Below, in pieces: positions 50,524 through 61,400 of a stretch of DNA of 64,000 nucleotides; the first letter of the stretch is position 1; every line of letters starts with the position of its first letter. The notes beneath the pieces are model-generated. The model searched no databases and had not been told where the DNA came from. It worked only from the letters and a program-made list of their open reading frames with translations. A program made the translations under genes and the position numbers. Source of the stretch: Spirosoma lacussanchae. GTDB taxonomy: Bacteria; Bacteroidota; Bacteroidia; Cytophagales; Spirosomataceae. Where the stretch lies: assembly GCF_005870035.1 (NCBI RefSeq), contig NZ_SWJG01000001.1, forward strand, positions 2,405,639 to 2,469,638, written 5' to 3'.

Positions 50524-52460
50524 CGGGTAAACGGAATGGAGAGTACGGGAGGCTGCTCGCACTCATCGGCCTGATTACCTCCCTGCTCCTGCTGACCAGC
50601 CCTAGTTTCGGGCAGATGACCAAAGCCCGACAGCTCTACGATCAGTCGATTAAGCTTTTTGGCGAACGGCGTGCTACAGAAGCGATCCCGTTCATGGAAC
50701 AGGCCATCAAAGAGAATCCTAATTTTACCGATGCCTATATTAAACTGGGGCAGCTCTATGAATTCACCAAACGGTACGAACCGGCCATAGCGGCCTATCG
50801 TAACGCGCTTCGGCTGCAACCCGACAGTCCGGCCTCGGGAGCAGCCTATCAAGCGCTCAGCAACACACTCCTTCGACTGGGGCGCTACGCCGAAGCACTG
50901 CCCTATCTCGAAAAATACCAGACCTTATTTGCTCCCCAGTCGGTACAGGCCAAACGGATCGAACGACAGATCGAAACTGCCCGGTTTGGACAAAACGCTC
51001 TGCAACACCCGCAGACGGTCGACCCCAAACCCTTGTCAACGGTCCTGCAGACGACCCCTTCGCAGTATTTTCCGGTCCTTACGGCCGACGAGCAGACGCT
51101 GGTGTTTACAGCCCTCAAACCCGAAGGAGACGAAGACCTGATGGTAGCCACCTTCAACGGCGAAACCTGGACCCCGCCCGTCTCGCTGTCGCCCGGTATC
51201 AATACCCCCGAAAACGAAGGTACCGCCAGTTTATCGGCCGACGGGCGACTGATTGTTTTTACGGCCTGCCAGGGGCGAAAAGGGTTTGGCAGCTGTGATC
51301 TGTACGTTAGCCAGAAAACCGGCGATACCTGGTCGACCCCTGACAACCTGGGCCCAACGATCAACACCCGTTTCTACGAATCGCAGCCTGCCCTGTCGGC
51401 CGACGGACGGCGTCTGTATTTTGTATCGGACCGGCCGGGTGGCAAAGGTCGTCGGGATATCTGGCGAGCCGATCGGGATTCGCTGGGCAACTGGGCCGAC
51501 CCGGTCAACCTCGGCGACCCCATCAATACGCCCCAGAACGAAGCCTCACCCTTTATTCACCCCAATGGTCAGAGCCTGTTTTTTGCTTCCGACGGGCACA
51601 TTGGCCTGGGTGGCTATGATCTGTTTGTGAGTGACAATAACCAATCGGGCTGGTCAGCCCCGGCAAACCTGGGGTACCCTATCAACACCTCCGAAGACCA
51701 GGCCTCTTTATTTGTGTCAGCTACCGGCAAACGAGCTTATTACTCCTACGAAGAGCAGAAAGATGGCGTATCCCAGAAGTCCCGGCTGTATGCGTTCGAC
51801 CTGCCCGAGTCGCTGCGGGAACGGGTCAGGCCGGTCAGTATTTTGAAAGGGGTTATTGCCGATGCCAGAACGAAGAAACCCCTGGCGGCCACCATCGAAC
51901 TGATCGACCTCAAAACCAACCAGGTTATCACCCAGGTACAGGCCGATGCCCAAACAGGACAGTACACGACGGTGCTGCCAAGCGGTGGCGAATATGCACT
52001 TTATGTGAGTACCCCCGGCTATCTGTTCAAGAGCCTCTCCTTCGACTTTACCCAGAAAAAAAGCGAGCGGGGCGATGGCCTGACCCTGGCCGTTCCACTT
52101 GAGCCGGCGGTAGCGGGAGCCACTGCTAAAGAAATACTGAACAACCTGTTCTTCGAGTCGGGTCGGTATGACTTGGCCGATAAATCGCGCACCGAACTGA
52201 ACCGGCTGTCGGCATTTCTTAAAATGAACCCGGCCCTCCGTATTGAAATATCGGGCCATACCGACGATACCGGCGAGGCAGCCGCCAACCAGACCCTGTC
52301 ACAAAAACGGGCTCAAACGGTTGCGACGTACCTAACTCAGGCGGGCATCGATCCGGGGCGCATCCGGGCCGTAGGGTACGGAAAAACACGCCCGGTGGCG
52401 CCCAACACGAACGACGAAAACCGGCGACTCAACAGACGAATCGAATGGCGGGTGCTGTGA
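50478..52460 (+). CDS. TPR/beta-propeller/OmpA outer membrane protein, PorE-like
   Basis: 660 aa. A long N-region leads to a signal-like LALIGLITSLLLLTSPSFG (about 27-45). Then come TPR repeats (about 50-150), five or so PD40 propeller blades (ADEQTLVFTALKPEGDEDLMVA, SADGRLIVFTACQGR, SADGRRLYFVSDRPGGKGRRDIWRA, HPNGQSLFFASDGHIGLGGYDLFVS), a carboxypeptidase-regulatory-like domain (about 455-540) and an OmpA peptidoglycan-binding domain (ISGHTDDTGEAAANQTLSQKRAQTV) at the end. This domain order is that of PorE, which anchors the type IX secretion system in Porphyromonas (family knowledge). The start overlaps queE. Identity as PorE itself is inference. Confidence 0.85.
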   Translation: MAAFFTNTQVSGYPLTGKRNGEYGRLLALIGLITSLLLLTSPSFGQMTKARQLYDQSIKLFGERRATEAIPFMEQAIKENPNFTDAYIKLGQLYEFTKRYEPAIAAYRNALRLQPDSPASGAAYQALSNTLLRLGRYAEALPYLEKYQTLFAPQSVQAKRIERQIETARFGQNALQHPQTVDPKPLSTVLQTTPSQYFPVLTADEQTLVFTALKPEGDEDLMVATFNGETWTPPVSLSPGINTPENEGTASLSADGRLIVFTACQGRKGFGSCDLYVSQKTGDTWSTPDNLGPTINTRFYESQPALSADGRRLYFVSDRPGGKGRRDIWRADRDSLGNWADPVNLGDPINTPQNEASPFIHPNGQSLFFASDGHIGLGGYDLFVSDNNQSGWSAPANLGYPINTSEDQASLFVSATGKRAYYSYEEQKDGVSQKSRLYAFDLPESLRERVRPVSILKGVIADARTKKPLAATIELIDLKTNQVITQVQADAQTGQYTTVLPSGGEYALYVSTPGYLFKSLSFDFTQKKSERGDGLTLAVPLEPAVAGATAKEILNNLFFESGRYDLADKSRTELNRLSAFLKMNPALRIEISGHTDDTGEAAANQTLSQKRAQTVATYLTQAGIDPGRIRAVGYGKTRPVAPNTNDENRRLNRRIEWRVL

Positions 52461-52524
52461 TCTATTCTGGCCCTGACGACCGGTGCGGTAAATCTATAGT
52501 CATGGCGGACCGGACGCCCCTCAC

Positions 52525-52555
52525 TTTGCATTCTACGGGATTTTTTTCAATTTTG
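52525..52555 (+). promoter_or_regulatory. Predicted promoter of trxB
   Basis: TTTG at 52525-52528, 19 bases, then CAATTTTG at 52548-52555 (one mismatch to TAnnTTTG). The spacing is exact. It supports the start at 52633 over 52570. Confidence 0.5.
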
Positions 52556-52632
52556 CGTATGTTGTCCTCTTGACACTCGTTTTTTATCGAACGGTCACTA
52601 TAGCTATCCGACAACGAATTGCCCCATTTGCA

Positions 52633-53604
52633 ATGACTCCCGAACACGTTAAGTGCCTGATTATAGGCTCCGGCCCTGCCGGTTACACAGCCGCCATTTA
52701 CGCAGCCCGCGCCAACATGAAGCCCGTCCTTTACCAGGGTGGGCAACCTGGTGGGCAGCTGACCATTACGACAGAAGTCGACAATTTCCCTGGTTATCCG
52801 GATGGTGTGGACGGCCCGCAGATGATGCAGGACCTTGAAAAGCAGGCACGCCGGTTTGGTACCGATATCCGGTACGGTATGGTCACCGCCGTGGATTTTT
52901 CGGAAACACCCGGTCACGGCCGGCCCCACCGCATTACGGTCGACGATAAGCTTGAACTAACGGCCGATTCGGTCATCATTTCAACCGGCGCATCGGCCAA
53001 GTGGCTGGGGCTGCCCTCCGAAATGCGGCTCAACGGTCGGGGCGTATCCGCCTGTGCGGTCTGCGACGGCTTTTTCTTCCGGGGACAGGATGTGGCGATT
53101 GTGGGGGCCGGCGATACAGCGGCCGAAGAAGCCAGCTATCTGGCTAACCTTTGCCGCAAAGTGTACATGCTCGTCCGCCGGGGCGACATGCGGGCTTCCA
53201 AGTTCATGCAGCAGCGGGTAAAAACAGCGCCCAACATTGAGATTCTGTTCCATACCGAAACCGAAGAAATCCTGGGCGACGATGAAGTATCGGGCGTACG
53301 GGTAAAAAATACGGTATCGGGCGAAGAACGCGTTTTAGATGTGACTGGCTTTTTTGTAGCCATCGGTCACAAACCCAACACGGATATATTCCGGGAGTAT
53401 CTGGATCTGGATGAGAATGGATACATTCTGACCGAGAAAGGGAGTACCCGTACCAACATACCCGGCGTTTTTGCGTGTGGTGACGCTCAGGACAACATCT
53501 ATCGGCAGGCCGTTACCGCTGCCGGAACAGGCTGTATGGCCGCACTGGATGCCGAACGTTATCTTGTCACGCTGGAAATGCAGGACCAGGAACTTGTTCA
53601 TTAA
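52633..53604 (+). CDS. trxB: Thioredoxin reductase
   Basis: 323 aa. FAD-binding GSGPAG (12-17), the redox pair Cys141-Cys144 in CAVCD, the NADPH motif GAGDTAAEEA, and the closing GVFACGDAQDNIYRQAVTAAGTGCMAALDAE. It reduces thioredoxin with NADPH. The ATG at 52633 (MTPEHVKCLIIGSG) gives the normal N-terminus; the longer frame from 52570 overlaps the predicted promoter. It ends before a 16-bp hairpin terminator. Confidence 0.97.
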   Translation: MTPEHVKCLIIGSGPAGYTAAIYAARANMKPVLYQGGQPGGQLTITTEVDNFPGYPDGVDGPQMMQDLEKQARRFGTDIRYGMVTAVDFSETPGHGRPHRITVDDKLELTADSVIISTGASAKWLGLPSEMRLNGRGVSACAVCDGFFFRGQDVAIVGAGDTAAEEASYLANLCRKVYMLVRRGDMRASKFMQQRVKTAPNIEILFHTETEEILGDDEVSGVRVKNTVSGEERVLDVTGFFVAIGHKPNTDIFREYLDLDENGYILTEKGSTRTNIPGVFACGDAQDNIYRQAVTAAGTGCMAALDAERYLVTLEMQDQELVH

Positions 53605-53662
53605 CTTAAAAAGAGGCAGGGTATCGAATTGACAGGTATATAATCCCATGCTGTTCATGGCT

Positions 53663-53698
53663 CCTCTACCAGGCAGAGAACGCTCTGCCTGGTAGAGG
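53663..53698 (+). terminator. Terminator after trxB
   Basis: A 16-bp perfect stem (53663-53678 with 53683-53698) around the tetraloop AACG, followed by ATTCTGTATT. Confidence 0.7.
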
Positions 53699-53743
53699 AT
53701 TCTGTATTAACCAGTTTATTCGACACCCTACCCCTTCCGAACG

Positions 53744-54814
53744 ATGAGAAAAACCGCTACACAGTGGCTTTTGGCTATTGGATGCCTATGCCTGACCGTA
53801 ACGGCGTCCGCCCAGGAACGCGGTCGATTCAAGAATAACTTGAAGATCACGCCAAAAAATCAACCCTCCCCCAATGCGCCGGTCGTTGAGCAGCCTCGAA
53901 AAGCGGACGACCCCTATGACCAGGAAACCACTCAACTGCGTTTCAACAACCAGTTTGAGCCTAAAAAAGCCTTAAACCCAGCCGTCAGCGAAGACACGAG
54001 CCAGATCGATCAGGGAGAAACCAGCGTTGTTGAAGTCATCGACTCGGTGCTGGTAGGTAATGAATGGGTTAAGATTGCCGACTATTACGCGGTATGGGAT
54101 TCGCGCACGATCGACCCCTACAACATAAACCCGCTGGAGTTCGACGAAGCCATCGACATCAAACTCTATGACCCCCCCGCCAACCGCTTCTGGTCGCCCC
54201 CGCTGAATGAAGGCAAACTGACGTCTAATTTTGGCTACCGCTGGGGACGCTGGCATACCGGAGCCGACCTCGATCTGGAAACCGGCGACCCGGTCTACTC
54301 GGCTTTTGACGGTATTGTACGGGTCGTTGGGTGGGATGGTAACGGCTATGGACGTTATGTACTCGTTCGGCACTACAACGGGCTCGAAACGCTGTATGGT
54401 CACATGTCCAAGCAGACTGTCGAGACGGGTCAGCTCGTAAAAGCAGGAGATCAGCTGGGACTGGGCGGTAATACCGGCCGCAGCTACGGAGCCCACCTGC
54501 ACTTCGAGACGCGTTATGAAGGAAATCCCTTCAGCCCGCTCAATATCTACTCATTTCCCGAAAACGCGATCAACTCCGATCATTTCCTACTCACCCGAAA
54601 CGTCTGGGATTATCTGCGGGGAGGTCGTTCGTCATCGGCTGAGCCTAGCTTCAAACCCCGTATCAAACGAACCGTGCTTCACCGCGTCCGGTCGGGTGAA
54701 ACCCTCAGCTCGATTGCCAGTCGATACGGGATGTCGGTGTCGGCTCTGACACGTAAGAATCACATATCGTCGCGGTCGCGGTTGCGGCCCGGTCAAAAGC
54801 TGCGGGTACACTAA
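53744..54814 (+). CDS. M23 metallopeptidase with LysM domain
   Basis: 356 aa with a signal peptide (about 1-23, ending TASAQ). A low-complexity linker is followed by an M23/LytM domain: LTSNFGYRWGRWHTGADLDLETG, YVLVRHYNGLETLYGHMS and GAHLHFETR supply the zinc His/Asp ligands. A single LysM (HRVRSGETLSSIASRYGMSVSALTRKNHISSRSRLRPGQKL) closes the protein. It probably cuts peptidoglycan cross-bridges or activates an amidase during division. Separate transcription unit from trxB. Confidence 0.93.
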   Translation: MRKTATQWLLAIGCLCLTVTASAQERGRFKNNLKITPKNQPSPNAPVVEQPRKADDPYDQETTQLRFNNQFEPKKALNPAVSEDTSQIDQGETSVVEVIDSVLVGNEWVKIADYYAVWDSRTIDPYNINPLEFDEAIDIKLYDPPANRFWSPPLNEGKLTSNFGYRWGRWHTGADLDLETGDPVYSAFDGIVRVVGWDGNGYGRYVLVRHYNGLETLYGHMSKQTVETGQLVKAGDQLGLGGNTGRSYGAHLHFETRYEGNPFSPLNIYSFPENAINSDHFLLTRNVWDYLRGGRSSSAEPSFKPRIKRTVLHRVRSGETLSSIASRYGMSVSALTRKNHISSRSRLRPGQKLRVH

Positions 54815-54825
54815 CGAACCTGATA

Positions 54826-56109
54826 TTACCGAATGGGGGGCGGCACATATAAGCCCTCCCGGTGGGCAGCTGTCCAGCGCTGCTCGTAGTAGTGGCGCAT
54901 AAAGGGCGTTGGCGCGTCTACTCGACGATAGCGTTCCCAGTTTATCAGCTGCTCGTTCATGTAAGCCTGATGCTTTTCAAGCCTGGGCAGCGACCGCCAG
55001 TAACCGATTACGTTTATGGCCAGGCCAATGACTACGTAGGCAGACAACGTCCAGCGGGTTCGGGTCATGCTGGTCAGCCCCATCAGATACACGCAGATCA
55101 GCAAGAGCAACGGGTATATTTTGTAACGGGTTACGAAGAGAGCAGCCTCCAGCTGACGGCTCACGGCAATGGCGGCCATGGTCATCAGTAGAAAACCACC
55201 TAAAGCTACAACAAACAGCGCCCCCCGATCTGCCGACGGTACGGACTGGGTCCATACCCGTTGTACTATACGCACAGCTGGAATACCAAAGGCAAGCAAT
55301 AGCAACAACCCGGTTGCCATCGTAATTTCCTGGTAACGCTGCGACTCTACGAGTGCTCCCAACAGGCCTAACAACGTCTCAGCCTTTTCGAAAAGGGTTG
55401 ATGACCGTTCAGCCCCGATACCCGACTGTATGGCGGAATCGAACCCCCACCAGTATAACCCGATAGCCAGGCTGCCTATGATCAGCCAGCCCGTTACCAG
55501 CCAGTACTGACGCCGGAGTAGCCAGATAAAGGCAACCGCCGGAATGAGCAGCATACCATTCGCCCCCGTCAACATGCTTAACAGAGTTAAACCAAGTACC
55601 AGGGCCAAACGGGTGAAGGATAGAGGTCCGGCTGCCAGATATAGCGTGATAACCGCCAGCGCCAGCACACCCAGATTCTGCAGCGAAGCCATGCCCCAAT
55701 ACACCAACTCGGTATGCAACGGCTGAAATAGCAACAGAGCAATGGGTACTACATAAGCTGCCGAGATCTTTCTTCCGGCCAGGACCTGATAGAAGACAGC
55801 CAGCGGCACGAGCAGAAATGCGTTCCCCAACCAGACCCACCACCGAAAATCGATAACACCGCTGTTTAAGGCTGTCATTGCTATCGTTGCTAAACGGGGC
55901 ATCAGCAACCGGTGTTCATTGTGAAAGGAAAACAGGATGGAAAGCGTTGCCGACACACTACCTTGATTGGATAGATCATATAAGCTGGCCAGCAGGCTAA
56001 GATCATCGGCGTAGGGTATGTTCTGGCTGAAAATGCCAACAACAGTATAGTAAAACAGTATGATTGATAGTATAATAATACCAACCCAAATACCTTTTTT
56101 TTCTACCAT
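54826..56109 (-). CDS. Polytopic membrane protein, GT-C-like
   Basis: 427 aa with roughly ten hydrophobic segments. An acidic motif after the first helix (NIPYADDLSLL) and a following NEHRLLMPR recall the loop of GT-C-type lipid-linked glycosyltransferases, but the evidence is thin. No named family recognised. It overlaps nothing and is convergent with the M23 gene. Composition is like that of its neighbours. Confidence 0.7.
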   Translation of the reverse strand: MVEKKGIWVGIIILSIILFYYTVVGIFSQNIPYADDLSLLASLYDLSNQGSVSATLSILFSFHNEHRLLMPRLATIAMTALNSGVIDFRWWVWLGNAFLLVPLAVFYQVLAGRKISAAYVVPIALLLFQPLHTELVYWGMASLQNLGVLALAVITLYLAAGPLSFTRLALVLGLTLLSMLTGANGMLLIPAVAFIWLLRRQYWLVTGWLIIGSLAIGLYWWGFDSAIQSGIGAERSSTLFEKAETLLGLLGALVESQRYQEITMATGLLLLLAFGIPAVRIVQRVWTQSVPSADRGALFVVALGGFLLMTMAAIAVSRQLEAALFVTRYKIYPLLLLICVYLMGLTSMTRTRWTLSAYVVIGLAINVIGYWRSLPRLEKHQAYMNEQLINWERYRRVDAPTPFMRHYYEQRWTAAHREGLYVPPPIR

Positions 56110-56254
56110 TAGCGCTAAGAGAGGAAGTCAGTTAACTCCATTAGCCTACAACCGCACTGGAGTTATTAACAAAAATAGACTCGACCCTTCTTTACCTATG
56201 TATTTTATATATTATTTATATTTTTACTTCTTTTTTTTCTACTCTGACCTACGA

Positions 56255-56992
56255 CTATCTGTTTATTGTTTCGCCGGATCTGATCGCTACAGCCGAACCA
56301 TCGGCCAGGAATATAGACCGCGGAGGCTCCTCAAAAAATGGGGTGAACCGTTTGCCGTATAGCGTAGCCACGTCACAATGAATTGAATAATCCGTTACCG
56401 GAACGATCGACCAGGCGGGGTGAACGACCTCGTACTCGGAGGTTCGTCCGGCTTTCGTACCGGAAGACGAGCGGTTGGTATACCCCCAGTAGTGTTCGGT
56501 GATAAACGCTTCTTCGCTGTCGGGTACCAGCGCGTGCCCCGTCTGATCGGCCCGTACCTGAATGTGGTTCCAGGCTCCATTGACCTTCCAATCATACCGA
56601 ATATACTGTTGGTCCGTATCGGTTCGCCACTCATGCTTCATCGGATAGGTAGCATACGGCTCGCCGTATAAAGTGTTGGCCATCAATGAGATAGCCAGCT
56701 TCGGGACAATTTCCTTGACAAACACCACCCCCCTCTGCCAGCCGGTCTGGTGTTTGCGACGGACGTAAAAGCGCAGATTGAACTCTTCGAATTCCTGATG
56801 AAACGGCACAGCTACGGCCCCGAACAGCCTGACCCGTTGAAAATAGAAACCCACCAGACTCCCGTAGCAGATGCCATTGTAAGCGTCCAGTTCGGTACCG
56901 TACGGAACCAGCGGTTTCAGCACCTCAGGATCGATGGCGTAGTTTGCAAATATCAGGTTCCGCCATTCGGCAGTCAGGAAGGTAAAAGCCAC
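56255..56992 (-). CDS. DUF2071 (YqjF-like) protein
   Basis: 245 aa, soluble. MAFTFLTAEWRNLIFANYAIDPEVLKPLVPYGTELDAYNG, then GSLVGFYFQRVRLFG and FEEFNLRFYVRR, match the YqjF/DUF2071 family. The start is GTG at 56992, giving the standard N-terminus. Function unknown; an acetoacetate-decarboxylase-like fold has been noted for the family. It is separated from the membrane protein by 145 AT-rich bases. Confidence 0.85.
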   Translation of the reverse strand: MAFTFLTAEWRNLIFANYAIDPEVLKPLVPYGTELDAYNGICYGSLVGFYFQRVRLFGAVAVPFHQEFEEFNLRFYVRRKHQTGWQRGVVFVKEIVPKLAISLMANTLYGEPYATYPMKHEWRTDTDQQYIRYDWKVNGAWNHIQVRADQTGHALVPDSEEAFITEHYWGYTNRSSSGTKAGRTSEYEVVHPAWSIVPVTDYSIHCDVATLYGKRFTPFFEEPPRSIFLADGSAVAIRSGETINR

Positions 56993-57050
56993 GGTAATTA
57001 TCGCTCTAGTTTATCCCACAACGGCTTGTGCGCCCAATGGTTTGTAAAAG

Positions 57051-57085
57051 AAAACGCGGGCATGACTGAATCATTCCCGCGTTTT
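57051..57085 (-). terminator. Terminator of the amidohydrolase pair
   Basis: AAAACGCGGG (57051-57060) pairs with CCCGCGTTTT (57076-57085). On the minus strand it is followed by CTTTTAC, closing the amidohydrolase pair. Confidence 0.7.
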
Positions 57086-57105
57086 GCCTGGACTCGTCGA
57101 GCAGC

Positions 57106-58407
57106 TTATTTCTGCTGGTATTTTTCTTTGTAGGTATTGTAGAGCCGCTTGTGCCGATCGTCCAGGTTTACTTTTTTACCCTGGATGAATACGTGCTCCA
57201 CTACGTTGGTCCGCATATCGAGCGCATCGCCGGCCGACACGAACAGGGTAGCCTGTTTGCCCCGTTCCAGTGTTCCAACCAGGTTATCGATACCCATGAT
57301 CCTGGCGGTATTGGAGGTGATCATTTTTAGGGCTTCTTCGCGATCGGTGACTCCAAATCCAACCGCCGTACCGGCCAGGAACGGCAGATTCCGGGTACGC
57401 CACCAGGCATCGGCATAACTCAGGCTTACCAGTACCCCGGCTTTTTGCAGGATGGCCGGCATACGATACGGCAGGTCAACATCTTCATCGTCGCGGTTGG
57501 GCAGGCGGTGAAGCGCGCTGAGGATAATCGGAATGTTCTGTTCCTTAAGGAATCCGGCAACCCGGTGGGCTTCTTCGCCCCCAACAATAACCACTTTGGG
57601 CACACCCGCCGAGCGGGCAAACTGAACCGCTTCGATGATATCTTTACCGTAATCGGCCCGGATGTAGAGGTTCTGACGCCCCGAGAACAAGCCCCGCATA
57701 GCTTCCAGCTTAAGGTTCATGGGAGTTGAACTGGGCAGAGCGGCATAGGCTTTTGCATCGGCGAAGGTAGCCTTCAATGAGCTGATCACTTCCTCGCGCC
57801 GTTCGTTTTTCTTGACAACGGTTGTAAAATCGGCCAGATCGAACGAGCGCGCAAAGTAGCCGGGCCAGTTGAGCCACAGGCCATCATCCTTTTTCAGCAC
57901 CGCATCTTCCCAGTTCCAGCCGTCGGCCATCATCACACTGGAGCTACCCGATACGGTACCACCCTGTGGCATGGCCTGGGTGAGCAGAACGCCATTATTC
58001 CGGATGGTTGGAATGATTTCTGAATCGGTATTATAGGCAATCAACGCCCGAATGTTGGGGTTCAATATGCCTATTTCCTGCTTATCGACGGTGGCGCGCA
58101 CGGCTCCGATTTCCTGCAAACCCACCGTCGATGCGGGAGATATAAAGCCAGGATACACGTGTTTACCAGCCACGTTAATCACCTCCATCTCGTTGGTGTT
58201 GAGCCGGATTGTGGTGGCGTCGGCTACGGTGGTGATGATACCCTTGTCGAACACCACCACCCCGTTCTGGATGACCTGTCCGTTCCCGATATGGACGGTG
58301 GCGTTCAGAAGCGCTACGGGCCGGGTCTGCGGTTTAGCCGGTGCCGGGTTCTGCGCCATGCCCGTAAGCGACGCCAGCGAAAGTATAGTTGTCAGTAGTC
58401 GTTTCAT
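57106..58407 (-). CDS. Secreted amidohydrolase-family protein lacking HxH
   Basis: 433 aa with a signal peptide (MKRLLTTILSLASLTGMAQ). It has the N-terminal beta sandwich (VALLNATVHIGNGQVIQNGVVVFDKG) and a TIM-barrel amidohydrolase body ending in NLVGTLERGKQATLFV. Where active members have a metal-binding HxH after PGFID, this protein reads YPGFISPASTVGLQEI, so the first metal ligands are lost. It may be a non-catalytic partner or use another mechanism. It lies 29 bases downstream of the larger amidohydrolase gene and is presumably co-expressed with it. Confidence 0.85.
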   Translation of the reverse strand: MKRLLTTILSLASLTGMAQNPAPAKPQTRPVALLNATVHIGNGQVIQNGVVVFDKGIITTVADATTIRLNTNEMEVINVAGKHVYPGFISPASTVGLQEIGAVRATVDKQEIGILNPNIRALIAYNTDSEIIPTIRNNGVLLTQAMPQGGTVSGSSSVMMADGWNWEDAVLKKDDGLWLNWPGYFARSFDLADFTTVVKKNERREEVISSLKATFADAKAYAALPSSTPMNLKLEAMRGLFSGRQNLYIRADYGKDIIEAVQFARSAGVPKVVIVGGEEAHRVAGFLKEQNIPIILSALHRLPNRDDEDVDLPYRMPAILQKAGVLVSLSYADAWWRTRNLPFLAGTAVGFGVTDREEALKMITSNTARIMGIDNLVGTLERGKQATLFVSAGDALDMRTNVVEHVFIQGKKVNLDDRHKRLYNTYKEKYQQK

Positions 58408-58436
58408 TGGTTTGTTCGGTATACCGTTACTGGTCT

Positions 58437-61400
58437 TTATTTGCCGTCTTCTTCGCCTTCAGCCATCACCCCTTCCACATCTTCGCAATGCCACATCCGT
58501 GAGCGACGGGGTGTCGGACGGGTCGTTGACGAGCCGCTGGATTTGGCGGTCAGCATCTTCTGGATGATTCGGGCGCGTTCGGCCTGCATGGCATCCCGTC
58601 TGGCGTCTTCGGTCTGCAGATCAAAATAGATCGCGCCGTCGATGATCGTTTTTTCGGGACGGGCATAGATCGCCAGCGGGTTTGTATTCCAGAGAACCAG
58701 ATCCGCATCCTTACCAGCCCGGATGCTACCCATCCGATTGTCGAGGTGTAGCAGTTTGGCCGGGTTGAGCGTTACCATCTTCCAGGCGTCTTCTTCCGTC
58801 ATACCGCCATACTCGACCGTTTTGGCAGCCTCCTGGTTCAGCCGACGGGCCATTTCGGCATCATCGGAGTTGATCGATACCGTTACCCCCTGCCGGTGCA
58901 TAAGCGCGGCATTGTAGGGAATCGCATCTTTCACTTCCATCTTGTAGGCCCACCAGTCGGCAAACGACGATCCGCCAACGCCGTGCTGCGCCATCTTGTC
59001 GGCCAGCTTATACCCTTCCAGTATGTGGGTGAAGGTATTTACTTTGAAGCCCAGCGAATCGGCTACTTTCAGCAGCATGTTGATTTCCGACTGAACGTAG
59101 GAGTGGCAGGTGATGAACCGCTTTTTGGCCAGAATCTCCGACAAAGCGTCCAGCTCGATATCCCGGCGGGGTGCCAGCGCCGTTGCTTTTTCCTTCGTGC
59201 TGAGCCGGTTATAGGTATCCCAACTTTTAGCATATTCTTTTGCCCGCATAAAATGGTCCATGTATACCTGCTCAACCCCCATCCGGCTCTGCGGGAACCG
59301 AATGCCACTACCATCACTCCGGTTCGATTGTTTTACGTTCTCCCCCAGGGCGAACTTAATGAACCCATCGGCCCCTTTTATCAGCAACCCCTCCGGCGAC
59401 TCACCCCATTTCAGCTTGATCAGCGCCGACTGGCCACCGATGGCGTTTGCCGACCCGTGCAGAAGCTGGGAGGTCGTAACCCCACCCGCCAGCTGGCGGT
59501 ATATGTCGACATCTTCCGAGTTGACTACGTCAGCCATGCGCACTTCGGCCGTACTGGACTGAGAGCCTTCGTTCACGGACAACAACGCAATGTGTGAGTG
59601 CTCATCAATGATCCCGTTGGTCAGGTGCTTACCAGTTCCGTCAATCACGGTGGCGTTGGCCGGGGCCGTCAGCCCTTTACCGACCTGGGCAATTTTTCCA
59701 TTCTGAACCAGTACATCGGTGGCTTGAACGATCCCTTCTTTCTCATTGGTCCATACCGTAGCGTTCCGGATCAGCATGGTTTGCGGCTGCGGCTTGCTGA
59801 GGTTACCCATGCCCGCAAACGGATAAAGAAGCGTGGCACCGGCGGTGCTGGTGGCAGAGCGGCCCGCGGTGGCGGTGGCGCTGGTAGCAGTACTCGACGT
59901 AGGCGTATCGACAGCCCGGGCGGCCGACCAGCTGATGGCTTTACCATCGGGGGTTTCGCCATCGCCCGCCAGGTTAGACGGGCTGGTGCGGTAACCCGTC
60001 AGGCGGGTGGTGCCGGGTTTCTTTTTGTCGAGCTGGATCTGCATCGTAATCAGATCACCGCTTACCGACACTTTTGGGGTAATCTTGGTGGTATCAACCT
60101 GAATCTGGTACTCGGGCTTTTCGGCCGACTTGCCCGTAATGTTCAGCTGAACGGGCGGCTGATTACCGATAACCAGGCGCCATTTGCCGCGCAGGTCGGT
60201 ACCATCTTTCGGGTTTACGATGTACTGTTTCCCCTGAATCCAGTTTTCATAAATTACATTGTCGGCGCTGAACAGATTCCCCGAGGTAATGATGAAATTG
60301 GCTACGTTCCCTTTTTTGAGTGTGCCCACCTGATTGTCGGCACGGATGAGCCGGGCGGGTACCGTAGTCAGTGCTTCCAGCGCCCGCTGTTCGGGAAGTC
60401 CGTTCTCAATGGCTTTGCGCAGGTTGGCCCAGAACTCCGACTTGTTACGCAGCCCCGCCGTTGTCAGCGCAAACGGAATATTGGCAGTGGCCAGTCGACC
60501 GGCGTTCATCGGTGCCATTTCCCAGTGTTTCATCTCGGCCAGAGACACATTGTCGGCATCCCAGGGGTCCTCGACATCGTAGGGCTGCGGAAAATTGAGG
60601 GGAACAATCAGCGACGCGCCCGTAGCCTTTATCTCATCGATCCGCTGGTATTCGTCGCCAGAGGTCCGGATGATGTACTGCATACCAAACTCATCACCGA
60701 TTTTATCCGCCCGCAGCACGCCCAGCTTGTCGTTGGCCTCGAAGATGGCGGGCAGACTCTGGATCCGGTTCAGCGCGTCGAGCGATAGGTTGGCCTGCTC
60801 TTTGTTTCCGGCGCGTTTGTACCAGTCGGCGTCGTAGAAAGCCTGCCGAAGTACCGCCACCGAACCCATCATTGAGTTGGGTGAGGTTTGGGTGGAGCTT
60901 CCCTTGCTGAACGAGTAGTGAGCCGTGGCATTTGGTTTCAGGACCAGTGCATTTTCACGCTCGTCCGCCAGTGTTACCAGTGCGCCGGTGCCGCGGGCTA
61001 TACCATCGTGGGCGTGGGCCAGTACCGAACCGAATCCCATTTTACGAAGTTCGTCTGCTTTTTTAGCATCCGCCTTGAAAAGCAGACTGGCATCATTTTC
61101 GGGCTGGATAGCCTGGTTCCAGTAGTAGGCCCCTTTTTTATTCGACTCGAGTTGAGGCAGCGAATTGAACGACCGGCGCTCGGTTTTCACCTCCGGCATT
61201 CCGTAGTCCGAATCGATATCGATCAGAGCCGGGTAAATTCGTTTCCCTTTCAGATCAGCGACCACCGTGCCGGCGGGCAGGCTCACGTTGGCACCCACCG
61301 CTTCGATACGACCGTTTCGGATCAGCAGCGTAGCATTGGTTAATGTCGTTTGCGGATCAACCACAATAGTAGCGTTGGTAAACGCGTACAGGCCGGGTCG

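Noticed and set aside
53663-53698. Insertion-sequence terminal repeat
   Set aside because: The long perfect stem with a 4-base loop right after trxB is simply explained as a terminator; no transposase is nearby.
56060-56362. 100-codon plus-strand frame in AT-rich DNA near 56.2 kb
   Set aside because: Overlaps the starts and ends of two minus-strand genes and has low-complexity aromatic text without a family.
59598-60788. 396-codon plus-strand frame opposite the large amidohydrolase
   Set aside because: Arg/Gly-rich text typical of antisense frames; the minus-strand gene has clear domains.
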